Of a stretch of 64,000 bases of DNA, positions 37,725 to 46,723 are shown piece by piece (positions within the stretch are counted from its first letter, which is position 1; the number at the start of each line of letters is the position of its first letter). Made by a program: the position numbers and the translations under genes. The notes under the pieces were generated by a model. The model made no database searches. It saw only the letters and a list, made by a program, of their open reading frames with translations, and was not told the DNA's origin. Source of the DNA: Natronohydrobacter sp. (GTDB lineage: Bacteria > Pseudomonadota > Alphaproteobacteria > Rhodobacterales > Rhodobacteraceae); the NCBI GenBank assembly GCA_030603695.1, contig JAUVXF010000003.1, positions 124,001 to 188,000 on the forward strand, in the 5' to 3' direction.

Positions 37725-38828
37725 ATGCCCCATACGATTGCCGAAATTGCCCGCGCCCTTGGCCTGCAAGCCGAAGGTGCGCTGGATCTGACCATCACCC
37801 ATGCCGCAGAGCCTGCGCATGCAGGCCCTGACGCGCTGGCCATGGCCACCACGCCAAAATATGCGGCAGGGCTGGCCAAAGGCCAGGCCCGCGCCGCGAT
37901 GCTATGGGCGGGCGCGGATTGGCGCGCGCTTGGGTTGCAGGCTGCGATATTCGCACCCCGCCCGCGCTGGGCCATGGCCGGGGTCTGTGAATTGCTTGAT
38001 CCGGGCTATGATTTTGGCGAGGGCATCCACGCCCAAGCCTATATCCACCCCAGCGCCAAAATTGGTGCAGGCGCGAAAATCGGCCCGTTTACCAGCATTG
38101 GCGCGCGGGCGCGCATTGGCGCAGGCGCGCGGATTGCGCCCAATGTCACTGTGGCCGAAGATGTGGTGATTGGCACGGATGTGATTTTGCATGCGGGTGC
38201 GCGGATCGGGGCGCGCTGCGTGATCGGGGATCGCTATATCGGGCAGCCCAATTCGGTGGTGGGGGGGTGCGGGTTCAGCTTTGTCACGCCAGAGCCATCG
38301 GGCGCCGAAGATGTGCGCGCCACGCTATCGGGAGAGCGGCAGTTGCGCGCGCAGCGCTGGCACCGCATCCAATCGCTTGGGGCGGTGCGGATTGGCGATG
38401 ATGTGGAACTGGGCGCGAACAGTTCGATAGACAGGGGCACAATCCGCGACACTGTGATCGGATCGGGAACAAAGATCGATTCCGTGTGCCAGATCGGGCA
38501 TAATGTGCAGATGGGCGAAGATTGCATGATGTGCGGCATGGCCGGGGTTGCTGGTTCTGCCCAAATTGGCAACCGGGTGCTGTTGGCAGGCAAGGTTGCC
38601 GTGAATGACAATATCTTCATCGGGGATGATGTGATCGTGGGCGGGGCCAGCCGGGTATATACCAATGTGCCCGCCGGGCGCACCATCTTGGGCGATCCGG
38701 CCACCAAACTGGAAACACAGCTGGAAATTCGCAAAGTCATGCGCCGCCTGCCCCGACTGGCCGCGCATGTGGCCAGCTTGCAAGAGGCGGTTTTTGGCAA
38801 ACCCGCTGCGCAAAAGGACGATGATTGA
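37725..38828 (+). CDS. lpxD: UDP-3-O-(3-hydroxyacyl)glucosamine N-acyltransferase
   Basis: Third step of lipid A synthesis. The 367-residue protein has an N-terminal uridine-binding domain followed by a long left-handed beta-helix of hexapeptide repeats (IGAGAKIGPFTSIGARARIG). The catalytic histidine is in SVCQIGHNVQMGEDC. The N-terminal part is rich in alanine. It is detached from the usual bamA-lpxD-fabZ-lpxA cluster, so a second copy elsewhere in the genome is possible. It is divergent from the unknown-dapE-GNAT string. Confidence 0.9.
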   Translation: MPHTIAEIARALGLQAEGALDLTITHAAEPAHAGPDALAMATTPKYAAGLAKGQARAAMLWAGADWRALGLQAAIFAPRPRWAMAGVCELLDPGYDFGEGIHAQAYIHPSAKIGAGAKIGPFTSIGARARIGAGARIAPNVTVAEDVVIGTDVILHAGARIGARCVIGDRYIGQPNSVVGGCGFSFVTPEPSGAEDVRATLSGERQLRAQRWHRIQSLGAVRIGDDVELGANSSIDRGTIRDTVIGSGTKIDSVCQIGHNVQMGEDCMMCGMAGVAGSAQIGNRVLLAGKVAVNDNIFIGDDVIVGGASRVYTNVPAGRTILGDPATKLETQLEIRKVMRRLPRLAAHVASLQEAVFGKPAAQKDDD

Positions 38829-38892
38829 TCTTGCCGCATGGCATGCGTGATTTACTTCTCGCGCAGCAAACAGAGCGGCAAAGGGGCGACAT

Positions 38893-39405
38893 ATGGACGG
38901 TGCGATCATGAGCGAGCAGAGCTTTACCCCCGATGCCGCCCATCAGCGCGCCTTCCGCGATGCCTTGGGGCGGTTTGCAACGGGTGTGACAGTGGTTACA
39001 ACGCGCACCGCCGAAGGGGCTGTGGCCATCACTGCCAACAGTTTTGCCGCCCTCTCGTTGGAACCTCCTTTGGTCATGTGGGCGCCGGGGCGGTTTTCGC
39101 GCCGCTTTGCGGCTTTTGCAGAGGCCGAACATTTCGCCATTCACATTCTGGCCGCAGATCAATTGCCGCTGGCGCAGCATTTCGCGGCCAATGGCTATGA
39201 TTTCACAGGCCCCGATATCACAGAGGGATTGGGCAATGTGCCGCTTCTCTCTGGCTGTCTGGCGCGGTTTGAATGCGCGCGCCATGCGGTTTATCCGGGC
39301 GGCGATCATGCGATTGTGGTGGGCGAAGTGTTGCGCGTCTGCACAGCGCCCGGCGCTGGGTTGAGCTTCTTTTCAGGGGGCTACGGGCGGATCGAGGCAC
39401 CCTGA
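38893..39405 (+). CDS. Flavin reductase-like FMN-binding protein
   Basis: A 170-residue protein of the HpaC-like flavin reductase family. It has the N-terminal block FRDALGRFATGVTVVTTRTAEG, the ITANSFAALSLEPPLVMWAPGR segment and the end GGDHAIVVGEVLRV. It probably reduces FMN or FAD with NAD(P)H for a partner oxygenase. AAGGGG precedes ATG 38893. No partner oxygenase is adjacent; bciA follows after 81 bases with its own PpsR-type site. Confidence 0.85.
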   Translation: MDGAIMSEQSFTPDAAHQRAFRDALGRFATGVTVVTTRTAEGAVAITANSFAALSLEPPLVMWAPGRFSRRFAAFAEAEHFAIHILAADQLPLAQHFAANGYDFTGPDITEGLGNVPLLSGCLARFECARHAVYPGGDHAIVVGEVLRVCTAPGAGLSFFSGGYGRIEAP

Positions 39406-39460
39406 CCGGGGCTGAATCGGGCAGGCTGCCCCTTGCACCTTTTCCCAAAAGCCGCAACAC

Positions 39461-39478
39461 TGTCAGGAATACATGACA
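39461..39478. promoter_or_regulatory. PpsR/CrtJ-type site at bciA
   Basis: TGT-CAGGAATACATG-ACA is an exact TGT-N12-ACA match, with further symmetry (TGTCA / TGACA). It ends eight bases before the bciA start. PpsR/CrtJ represses bacteriochlorophyll genes through such sites under oxygen. A second full copy, often present, is not seen. Confidence 0.65.
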
Positions 39479-39486
39479 GGTGTTAT

Positions 39487-40446
39487 ATGCGCGCTTCCCC
39501 CAATTCGGTGCTTCTGCTGGGTGCAACCGGCACAATCGGGCGCGCGGTCTTGCGCGAATTGCGCGCGCAGGGCCAGTCTGTGACATGCCTTTTGCGCACA
39601 GGCAGCACGCCGCCCGATGGCGCAACTTGTCTGACTGTTGATTTCGCCAATCCTGCCGATGTGGCGCAGGCGCTGCGCGCCTCTGGCGCGGGGGCGGTGG
39701 TGTCTTGCATGGCCTCGCGCAATGGCCGCCCACAAGATGCATGGGCGGTAGATTATGCCGCGCATATGGCAGTATTGAAGGCCGCTCTGGCTGCGGGCGT
39801 GGGCCAGTTTATCCTTCTCTCTGCCATCTGCGTGCAAAAGCCCGAACTGGAATTTCAGCGCGCCAAACTGGCCTTTGAGGCCGAATTGCAGGCCGCGCCC
39901 CTTGCGTGGTCAATCATCCGCCCGACCGCGTTTTTCAAATCCCTCTCCGGGCAGGTGGCGCGGGTGCAGGCGGGCAAGCCGTTTTTGCTGTTCGGTGATG
40001 GCACGCTAACGGCCTGCACCCCCATCAGCGATAGGGATTTGGCCCGCTACATTGTTGGCTGTCTGGATATGCCCGAACGGCAGGGCCGCATTCTGCCCAT
40101 CGGCGGCCCCGGCCCTGCCCTGACACCGCGCGCGCAAGGCGAGATGTTGTTTGACCTCTTGGGCAAACCAGCCCGCTTTCGCAAAGTGCCTGTGGCGCTG
40201 ATGGATGGCATAATCGCCACGCTGGGGGCCTTGGGCCGATTTAGCCCTGCAATGGCGGAAAAGGCCCAATTTGCGCGGATCGGGCGGTATTATGCGACCG
40301 AATCCATGCTGGTCTGGGACGCGCAGGCGCAGCGCTATGATGAAAGCGCAACCCCTGCCTTTGGCGCAGATACCCTGCGCGACCATTACGCAGCCCTTAT
40401 CCGGGGCGAGGGCCGGGCCGATCTGGGCGAACATGCGATATTCTAG
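39487..40446 (+). CDS. bciA: Divinyl (proto)chlorophyllide 8-vinyl-reductase
   Basis: Reduces the C8 vinyl group of the (bacterio)chlorophyll intermediate with NADPH. The 319-residue NmrA-like short-chain dehydrogenase has VLLLGATGTIGRAVLREL at the N-terminus. The BciA-type features QFILLSAICVQKPELEFQRAK, IIRPTAFFKSLSGQ and FLLFGDGTLTACTPISDRDLA are all present. ATG 39487 is chosen over a TTG at 39433, because the PpsR-type site lies between them. It is isolated from a photosynthesis gene cluster within the window. Its presence marks a bacteriochlorophyll-making lineage. Confidence 0.93.
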   Translation: MRASPNSVLLLGATGTIGRAVLRELRAQGQSVTCLLRTGSTPPDGATCLTVDFANPADVAQALRASGAGAVVSCMASRNGRPQDAWAVDYAAHMAVLKAALAAGVGQFILLSAICVQKPELEFQRAKLAFEAELQAAPLAWSIIRPTAFFKSLSGQVARVQAGKPFLLFGDGTLTACTPISDRDLARYIVGCLDMPERQGRILPIGGPGPALTPRAQGEMLFDLLGKPARFRKVPVALMDGIIATLGALGRFSPAMAEKAQFARIGRYYATESMLVWDAQAQRYDESATPAFGADTLRDHYAALIRGEGRADLGEHAIF

Positions 40447-40507
40447 GCGCGGTTGTGCTTGGCGCATGTCACGCAAAACTGGGAACCTGTTTTGCGCTAA
40501 AAGACAT

Positions 40508-40534
40508 GCGACCACTTAATTTAGAGTGGGTCGC
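40508..40534 (-). terminator. Possible terminator of the TAXI-TRAP operon
   Basis: GCGACC-ACT and AGT-G-GGTCGC form a nine-pair stem with one bulge, followed on the minus strand by ATGTCTTTT. The T tract is imperfect, so the call is tentative. Confidence 0.35.
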
Positions 40535-40560
40535 GTGACTGTGAATACACGCGGCACGCT

Positions 40561-43203
40561 CTAGAAGGCTGGCTGTGTCTGGCGGCGGCGTTGCAGCAAG
40601 ATAACCCCCAGCAACAGCAGCAGCGCAGGCAGGTAGAAAATCTGCTCTGGCAGCCTGTCTGCGGGGCGCAGCACAGAAACAAGCTCTACCTGCTCGCGGC
40701 CATAGAAATCAAAATTCCCAAGCTCACGCTGTAAAGGTGACCCAAAAGCCGGTTCATCCAGCACCATCCGATCTGCCTCTGGCATCAGGAACAGCCCTGT
40801 TTGCGCCATGCGCGCATCAGGTGCGATATCTTCCACAGACAGAACCAGTGTCAGGCTGCGTGTCTGGCCCGTGTTGAAATCCGGCCCGATGATTTCCAGC
40901 CGCAATTGATCGCCTGCATCCGCCGTTTGCAGGATGTCTTCAAATTGAAGGCCCGGCAAAGATTCAAATTCTGGCTGAATCCGATCCAGCCAGAAATTTG
41001 GCACAAACAGCGTGAACGCCACCAGCAACAAAGCCACCGATTCATGCAGTTTTGAACGCGCCAGAAAATAGCCCTGTGTGGCGGCGGCAAAAAGCAGCAT
41101 GGCAAAGGTTGCAATAACGAAAATAAAGGCAGCCTGCGCCAGCCCGGCAGATGTGCCCAGATCAACCCCGTATAAGATAAGCGTGGGGTTATAGATAAAC
41201 AAAAACGGCAGCGCCAAAGTGCGCAGGCTGTAGAAAAACGCCTGAAACCCTGTCTTGATGGGATCACCGCCCGAAACGGCAGAGGCCGCGAAACTGGCCA
41301 GACCCACGGGCGGTGTGACATCCGCCATCAACCCGAAATAGAACACGAACAGATGTGCCGCAATCAGCGGAATGATAAGCCCCTCTTGCGCGCCCAGACT
41401 GACAACAACTGTCGCCATCAAAGAGGACACGACGATGTAATTCGCCGTAGTTGGCAGCCCCAGACCCAGAACAAGCGAGAAAAGACCCACCAGCAGCAGC
41501 ATCAAGAACAGGTTGCCCAAAGACAGCATTTCCACCAGCCCCGCCAGTTCTGTGCCAATGGGGGTGCGGGTAACAGTGGCCACAATCACCCCTGCCGCGC
41601 CGGTTGCAACCGCGATCCCGATCATGTTGCGCGCGCCCGCGATCATCCCATCTACCAGATCAAGCACGCCCGCGCGCACTTCGCCCAACAGCCCCCCTTG
41701 CCCGCGCAAAAGCGCCTTTATAGGGCGTTGGGTAAGGATGATGAACAGCATCATCAGCACAGCGAAATAAGCAGATTTCGCAGGCGATTGGCGCTCTACC
41801 ATCAAAAACCAGACAAGTACGACAATCGGCAGCAAATAATGCAGGCCAGTCGGGAATACTTCGCGCATCACAGGCAGAATGATCTTCTTTTCATTGGGAT
41901 CATCCATGGCCAGATCAGGCCGGCGCGCCGCCACCCACAAGCAGCCAAGATAAATCGCCAGAACTGACAGCAAAATAATCGCCCCGGAGAGTGCAGGCGC
42001 GACCTCTCTCAACATGCCCACACCGGCGATCACCCCGTAAAACGCCGCCCCGGAAACCACAAATCCAAGCGCCGTTTTCCACAGCATCGTCAGCAGGCTT
42101 GCCCCGGTGCCCAAAGCGGGGATGCCGTTTTTCAGCGCTTCCAGATGCACGATATAAACCAGTGCAATGTAAGAAATCACTGCCGGAATGAAGGCATGTT
42201 TTATCACTTCGATGTAGGAAATCCCTACAAATTCTACCATCAAAAAGGCCGCAGCCCCCATCACTGGCGGCATGATCTGCCCGTTGACAGAGCTGGACAC
42301 CTCTACCGCACCAGCCTTTTCGGCACTAAAGCCCACGCGCTTCATCAGCGGGATGGTGAACGTGCCGGTTGTCACCACATTGGCGATGGAAGAGCCAGAA
42401 ATCAGCCCGGTAGCGCCAGAGCCAACGACAGCCGCTTTCGCAGGCCCGCCGCGCAAATGCCCAAGGCCCGCAAAGGCCAGTTTGATGAAATAATTGCCCG
42501 CGCCTGCCTTGTCCAACAGCGCGCCAAACAGAACGAACAGAAACACAAAGGCCGTGGATACCCCCAGCGGAATGCCAAACACCCCTTCGGTGGACAGCCA
42601 TTGCGTGTTCAATATTGCGGTCAGGCTGCGCCCTTCATGCGCGATCAGATCGGGGATAAGCCACCCTTGCCCGAAATAACTATAGGCCAGAAACACACTG
42701 CCCACGATTGTCAGCGCAGGCCCAAGCGCGCGGCGAGAGGCCTCTAGCAACAAAACAAGGCCGATTGCGGCCACGATTATCTGCTCTTGCGTGGGCAAAC
42801 CGGAACGCGCGGTGGAAGATATCTCTCTTGAAAACCAGAAAACATAAAAAGCACAACCTGCCGCAAGGAAGGCAAGCGCCCAGTCATACCACGGGATATA
42901 GCGGCGCGGCGCGGATTTATAAGCGGGATAGGCAAGAAACGCCAAAAACAGTGCGAATGTCAGATGCATGGGCCGGGTCATGTCCGATCCGATAACCCGC
43001 ACATAAGGGATGTGTTGTGCCCACTGAAATTGCAAATCCGCAATCCAGATTTGAAAGCCAGACCATAAAAAGGCTATCGTTGCGATAAGCAGCGCGACGG
43101 AACGATTGTCAGGGTTGCGCCCACCGGAATCCGTGCTGGCGACCAGTTCTTCCAGCTCTTGTTCTGAGAGCTTGCGCCCTTTGGATTTCAGCACAGTCGA
43201 CAT
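40561..43203 (-). CDS. TAXI-TRAP transporter fused membrane subunit
   Basis: An 880-residue inner-membrane protein that joins the small and large TRAP permease parts in one chain; it uses an ion gradient to import a substrate delivered by the TAXI binding protein. About 16-18 membrane spans are seen, with the conserved GSGATGLISGSSIANVVTTGTFTIPLM and VNGQIMPPVMGAAAFLM blocks. After the permease comes a DUF3394-type C-terminal domain (about residues 700-855) that ends with a last span before QRRRQ. ATG 43203 has AGGGA upstream; ATG 43227 is possible. It is downstream of the binding-protein gene. Confidence 0.92.
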   Translation of the reverse strand: MSTVLKSKGRKLSEQELEELVASTDSGGRNPDNRSVALLIATIAFLWSGFQIWIADLQFQWAQHIPYVRVIGSDMTRPMHLTFALFLAFLAYPAYKSAPRRYIPWYDWALAFLAAGCAFYVFWFSREISSTARSGLPTQEQIIVAAIGLVLLLEASRRALGPALTIVGSVFLAYSYFGQGWLIPDLIAHEGRSLTAILNTQWLSTEGVFGIPLGVSTAFVFLFVLFGALLDKAGAGNYFIKLAFAGLGHLRGGPAKAAVVGSGATGLISGSSIANVVTTGTFTIPLMKRVGFSAEKAGAVEVSSSVNGQIMPPVMGAAAFLMVEFVGISYIEVIKHAFIPAVISYIALVYIVHLEALKNGIPALGTGASLLTMLWKTALGFVVSGAAFYGVIAGVGMLREVAPALSGAIILLSVLAIYLGCLWVAARRPDLAMDDPNEKKIILPVMREVFPTGLHYLLPIVVLVWFLMVERQSPAKSAYFAVLMMLFIILTQRPIKALLRGQGGLLGEVRAGVLDLVDGMIAGARNMIGIAVATGAAGVIVATVTRTPIGTELAGLVEMLSLGNLFLMLLLVGLFSLVLGLGLPTTANYIVVSSLMATVVVSLGAQEGLIIPLIAAHLFVFYFGLMADVTPPVGLASFAASAVSGGDPIKTGFQAFFYSLRTLALPFLFIYNPTLILYGVDLGTSAGLAQAAFIFVIATFAMLLFAAATQGYFLARSKLHESVALLLVAFTLFVPNFWLDRIQPEFESLPGLQFEDILQTADAGDQLRLEIIGPDFNTGQTRSLTLVLSVEDIAPDARMAQTGLFLMPEADRMVLDEPAFGSPLQRELGNFDFYGREQVELVSVLRPADRLPEQIFYLPALLLLLGVILLQRRRQTQPAF

Positions 43204-43249
43204 GCGCGTGTTCCCTGTCTCGTTCATTCATACTTTTACGGCGCATCAG

Positions 43250-43278
43250 GTGCGGCACAGCCAAAGGCTGCGCCGCAC
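43250..43278 (-). other. Intercistronic stem-loop in the TRAP operon
   Basis: GTGCGGC-(AC)-AGCC-AAA-GGCT-(GC)-GCCGCAC makes an 11-pair stem with an internal bulge between the binding-protein stop and the permease start. No T tract follows on the minus strand, so it probably protects the upstream message and lets the binding protein be made in excess. Confidence 0.6.
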
Positions 43279-43290
43279 CAATGCTATCGC

Positions 43291-44256
43291 TTAGTCAATC
43301 AGGCCAGCTTCGCTGAAATAGCGCGCAGCGCCATCATGCAGCGGGGCAGACAGGCCATCGCTTGCCATTTCCGCAGGATCAAGATTTGCCAGCGCCGGGT
43401 GCAGCGAGGTGAATTGATCCAGATTTTCAAAAATGGCGCGCGTGACCTGATACACCACTTCTTCCGGCACATCCGCCGAAGAAACAAAGGTCGCACCTAC
43501 GCCGAATGTGGTCACATCCTCTGCCGAACCGCGATACATGCCACCGGGAATAGTGGCCATACGGTAATAGGGGCGATCTGCTACCAAAGCGCGGATTGCG
43601 TCATTATCCACATTCACCAGCACTGTATCGCAAGCGGTTGTCGCTTCCTGAATGGCACCAGATGGGTGGCCCACAGTGTAGATGATGGCATCTACGTTAT
43701 TGTCACACAGCGCCAGGGATTGCTCTGCCGGGGGCAGTTCGGTTGCTTGGGCGAATGTGTCCAATGTCCAGCCCATCGCTTCCATGACCACATCCATCGT
43801 GCCGCGCTGGCCCGAACCGGGATTGCCGATATTGACCCGCTTTCCGGCAAGATCATCGAAATTTGTGATCCCGGCATCCGCACGTGCAACCACTGTAAAG
43901 GGTTCCGGGTGCAACGAGAAGACAGCGCGCAGCCCTTCAAATGCGCCGGTTTCTTCAAATTGCGAGGTGCCGTTAAACGCATGGAACTGCCAGTCAGATT
44001 GCGCCACCCCGAATTCCAACTCGCCAGAGCGGATGGCATTGATGTTGAAGATTGACCCGCCCGTGGATTCCACACCGCACCGAATGCCGTGCTCTGCCCG
44101 GTCACGATTGACAAGGCGACAGATCGCACCACCAGCCGGATAATAGACGCCCGTCACCGCGCCGGTGCCTATGGAGATGAAGGTTTCCTGCGCCAATGCC
44201 GATGTGCCCATCAGCATGCCTACAGCAACGAAGCCTGCGGTAAAACGATTGTTCAT
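43291..44256 (-). CDS. TAXI-family TRAP transporter solute-binding protein
   Basis: A 321-residue periplasmic binding protein. ATG 44256 follows GGAGG; the signal peptide is NNRFTAGFVAVGMLMGTSALA with a cut before QETFI. Family blocks are SIGTGAVTGVYYPAGGAICRLVN, the VESTGGSIFNINAIRSGELEFG segment and KRVNIGNPGSGQRGT. In TAXI systems the ligand is often glutamate or another organic acid, but it cannot be read from sequence. It is first in the operon with the fused permease. Confidence 0.93.
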   Translation of the reverse strand: MNNRFTAGFVAVGMLMGTSALAQETFISIGTGAVTGVYYPAGGAICRLVNRDRAEHGIRCGVESTGGSIFNINAIRSGELEFGVAQSDWQFHAFNGTSQFEETGAFEGLRAVFSLHPEPFTVVARADAGITNFDDLAGKRVNIGNPGSGQRGTMDVVMEAMGWTLDTFAQATELPPAEQSLALCDNNVDAIIYTVGHPSGAIQEATTACDTVLVNVDNDAIRALVADRPYYRMATIPGGMYRGSAEDVTTFGVGATFVSSADVPEEVVYQVTRAIFENLDQFTSLHPALANLDPAEMASDGLSAPLHDGAARYFSEAGLID

Positions 44257-44607
44257 GATGTCCTCCAAGATGTGAATGCCAGTCTTGCAGATTGGCTTGA
44301 GGGTGTGGGCGCACGCTGTCGCGCGCAAGTCCACGCCCCATAACCTAAATGGACTAGGACATAAGCCCGGAGTCAAGCCTGATTGGCTTTTGCCTTAATA
44401 AGCGACCGCAAGATCATGTTTTGATTATTTATATCAAGATAAATACTCTTGAATTCGGCGCCAAATCTGAAGTATTGGCACAGACGCAAAGCGCTTTGAT
44501 TACTTTCGGTCCCCCAGAGGGCTATTTTCACCTCTGTCAATTTGGCAGTATTTATATGGCCACTTGGGTTTGCAATGGTATAAAAACCCAGTTGAAAAGC
44601 GACTGGT
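44257..44607. other. Intergenic region before the TAXI-TRAP operon
   Basis: A 351-base stretch without a gene and clearly richer in A+T than its surroundings between 44390 and 44600. It holds the inverted repeat TATTTAT-ATCAAG-ATAAATA at 44426-44445, overlapped by TTGAT-N7-ATCAA. A TTGACA on the minus strand near 44540 lacks a good -10. Short open frames here run into scpB on the opposite or a shifted frame and look non-coding. Confidence 0.5.
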
Positions 44608-45276
44608 TCAATCCTCGAATAATTCAGATTGGCCCAGCGGATCGTCGTCATCATCCTCATCCGATGGAAAGCTTGCCTGCCCCGGAGGTGGGCGGTTGTC
44701 CAGCAGCCCGGCCTCGCGCAATTCCTTCAGCCCCGGCAGGTCGCGGGCGCTTTCCAATCCGAAATGATCCAGAAATCCATCAGTCACAACAAATGTCACA
44801 GGGCGGCCCGGGGTCATGCGTCTGCGCCCCAGCCTGATCCATTCCAGTTCCAGCAATTGATCTATCGTGCCGCGCGAAACGGCCACGCCCCGGATTTCTT
44901 CAATTTCGGCGCGGGTGACGGGCTGGTGATAGGCGATGATTGCCAATGTCTCTATCGCCGCGCGCGACAGCTTGCGCGTTTCCACCCGTTCAGCCTGCAT
45001 CAGCCACCCCAGATCAGGGGCGGTGCGCAGGGCGTAATTATCGCCAACGCGCAGTAGGTTTACCCCGCGCCCGGCATAGCGCGAGCGCAGATGCGCCAGT
45101 GCCTCGGCGGCGTCGCAGCCCTGCGGCAAACGCGCGCCGATCTGGGCCAGGCTTAGGGGCTCGGCGCAGGCAAAAAGGATTGCTTCCACCATACGTTCCT
45201 GTTCCGCAATCGGAGGGGCGGCAAACAGGCTGGGGCTATCAGGATTGCGCAGGGGGGCTTGGCTGTGTTCGGTCAT
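44608..45276 (-). CDS. scpB: Segregation and condensation protein B
   Basis: Winged-helix (kite) subunit of the SMC-ScpAB condensin. The 222-residue protein shows RMVEAILFACAEPLSLAQIG, the LSRAAIETLAIIAYHQPVTRAEIEEIRG block and GRPVTFVVTDGFLDHFGL. Its tail is proline-rich then acidic (PPPGQASFPSDEDDDDDPL), longer than in E. coli-type relatives. It is downstream of scpA by seven bases. Confidence 0.95.
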   Translation of the reverse strand: MTEHSQAPLRNPDSPSLFAAPPIAEQERMVEAILFACAEPLSLAQIGARLPQGCDAAEALAHLRSRYAGRGVNLLRVGDNYALRTAPDLGWLMQAERVETRKLSRAAIETLAIIAYHQPVTRAEIEEIRGVAVSRGTIDQLLELEWIRLGRRRMTPGRPVTFVVTDGFLDHFGLESARDLPGLKELREAGLLDNRPPPGQASFPSDEDDDDDPLGQSELFED

Positions 45277-45283
45277 GGATAGG

Positions 45284-46066
45284 TTATAGCCCTGATCTGC
45301 GGCGCAATTGCAAGGGCGCGAAAGTATCTGATTGGCGCAATTCTATCTGGCCTTGCTTGGCCAATTCCAGCGTGGCCGCGAAGGTAGAGGCAATGGCAGA
45401 GCGTTTTCGTGCCGGCGCCCCGCGCCAACCTTCGGGCAGATAGGCTTGCAGGCTTGTCCAATCCAGCGCACCGGGAACCATGGCCATCAATCGCTCCAAC
45501 GCCACCTCATAGGGGTAAATATCTGTCCTATCAAACGCATAGGGCCGGAATTCATCGCGGGTGCGCAGCCGGGCATAGGCGCGCATCAGGTCAATCAAAC
45601 TGGCCTCGAACACTGTTTTGCGTGCAACGGCCAGCGCCTGCGGCGCACCGCGGGCGAAGAAATCGCGCCCTTTCTGGTCGCGCCCCATCAACCGCGCGGC
45701 CGCCTCGCGCATGGCTTGCAGGCGTTCCAGCTGAAATGCCAGATGCGCTGCCAGTTCTGCGCCTGTTGGCCCTTCCTCGGTTGGGTCTGGCGGCAGCAGC
45801 AGGCGAGATTTCAGATAGGCCAGCCATGCCGCCATCACCAGATAATCTGCGGCCAGTTCAATGCGCAGCGCCCGCGCCTTTTCCACAAATACCAGATATT
45901 GCTCGGCCAGTTCCAACACCGAAATACGCCGCAAATCTACCTTTTGCGTGCGCGACAGGGTGAGCAACAGATCCAGCGGGCCTTCAAAACCCTCTACATC
46001 CACGATCAGCGCTTCGGCTGCCAGCCTTGCGCCAAGTGTCTCATCTGTTTCAAATGTGTCGGACAT
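45284..46066 (-). CDS. scpA: Segregation and condensation protein A
   Basis: Kleisin subunit that bridges the SMC heads. The 260-residue protein has the N-terminal IVDVEGFEGPLDLLLTLSRTQKVDL, the middle ELAADYLVMAAWLAYLKSRLLLP and a C-terminal winged helix. It is cotranscribed with scpB. The nagZ gene, often upstream in relatives, is replaced by ribE after 51 bases. Confidence 0.95.
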   Translation of the reverse strand: MSDTFETDETLGARLAAEALIVDVEGFEGPLDLLLTLSRTQKVDLRRISVLELAEQYLVFVEKARALRIELAADYLVMAAWLAYLKSRLLLPPDPTEEGPTGAELAAHLAFQLERLQAMREAAARLMGRDQKGRDFFARGAPQALAVARKTVFEASLIDLMRAYARLRTRDEFRPYAFDRTDIYPYEVALERLMAMVPGALDWTSLQAYLPEGWRGAPARKRSAIASTFAATLELAKQGQIELRQSDTFAPLQLRRRSGL

Positions 46067-46117
46067 GCGCGGCCCCTGTTTCGCACCAACCTAGCGCGGC
46101 GCAGGGGGCTTTGTCCA

Positions 46118-46723
46118 TCATCCAGCGGAAAGGTGGCGCTCCCAGTCGCGCAGCCGCGCGACATAGCGCGCCAATGTGTCAATCTCCAGATTGATCCTGT
46201 CGCCAAGCGCAGTTTCACCCCAGTTTGTCACCTGTTTGGTGTGGGGGATAAGGTTTACGCCAAATTCTGCGCCCTCCACCTCGTTCACTGTCAAGGATGT
46301 TCCATTCAGCGCAACAGAGCCTTTGGGCGCGATGAAGCCCGCCAAAGCCGCAGGCGCGCGAAAGCGCAGGCGCGTGCTGTCGCCCTCTTGCGCCAGCCCC
46401 ACCACTTCCGCCACGCCATCCACATGGCCAGACACAATATGGCCGCCCAGTTCATCCCCCAGCTTCAAAGCGCGTTCCAGATTGACGCGCTTGCCCACCT
46501 GCCAATCACCGAGATTGGTTTTTGAAACCGTCTCGGCAGAAACCTGCACCTCGTACCAATCCGGCCCCTTGGCCACGACTGTCAGACACACCCCGTCAGA
46601 GGCAATGGACGCGCCCATGTCTACAGATGTCATATCGTAGCCTGTGCCAATACGCGCGCGCAAATCGCCCTCTTGCGTCAGGCTGCGCACCACCCCGATA
46701 TCCGTGACAATCCCCGTGAACAT
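46118..46723 (-). CDS. ribE: Riboflavin synthase alpha chain
   Basis: Dismutates two 6,7-dimethyl-8-ribityllumazine to riboflavin. The 201-residue protein starts MFTGIVTDIG and consists of two tandem lumazine-binding barrels: SIASDGVCLTVV in the first and the corresponding GSVALNGTSLTVNEV in the second. HIVSGHVDGVAEV is also present. The usual ribD-ribE-ribBA-ribH cluster is not seen around it. No FMN riboswitch fits in the 119 bases upstream. Confidence 0.95.
   Translation of the reverse strand: MFTGIVTDIGVVRSLTQEGDLRARIGTGYDMTSVDMGASIASDGVCLTVVAKGPDWYEVQVSAETVSKTNLGDWQVGKRVNLERALKLGDELGGHIVSGHVDGVAEVVGLAQEGDSTRLRFRAPAALAGFIAPKGSVALNGTSLTVNEVEGAEFGVNLIPHTKQVTNWGETALGDRINLEIDTLARYVARLRDWERHLSAG

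Noticed and set aside
44423..44437. TTGAT-N7-ATCAA as an FNR site before the TRAP operon
   Set aside because: The FNR consensus needs a four-base spacer; seven bases would put the half-sites out of phase.
44373..44660. 95-codon open frame on the minus strand between scpB and the TRAP binding protein
   Set aside because: Overlaps the scpB 3' end in another frame, has no ribosome site and no family features; part of it is the A+T-rich regulatory gap.
44421..44837. 138-codon plus-strand open frame starting in the A+T-rich gap
   Set aside because: Most of it is antisense to scpB and its composition follows the shadow of that gene.
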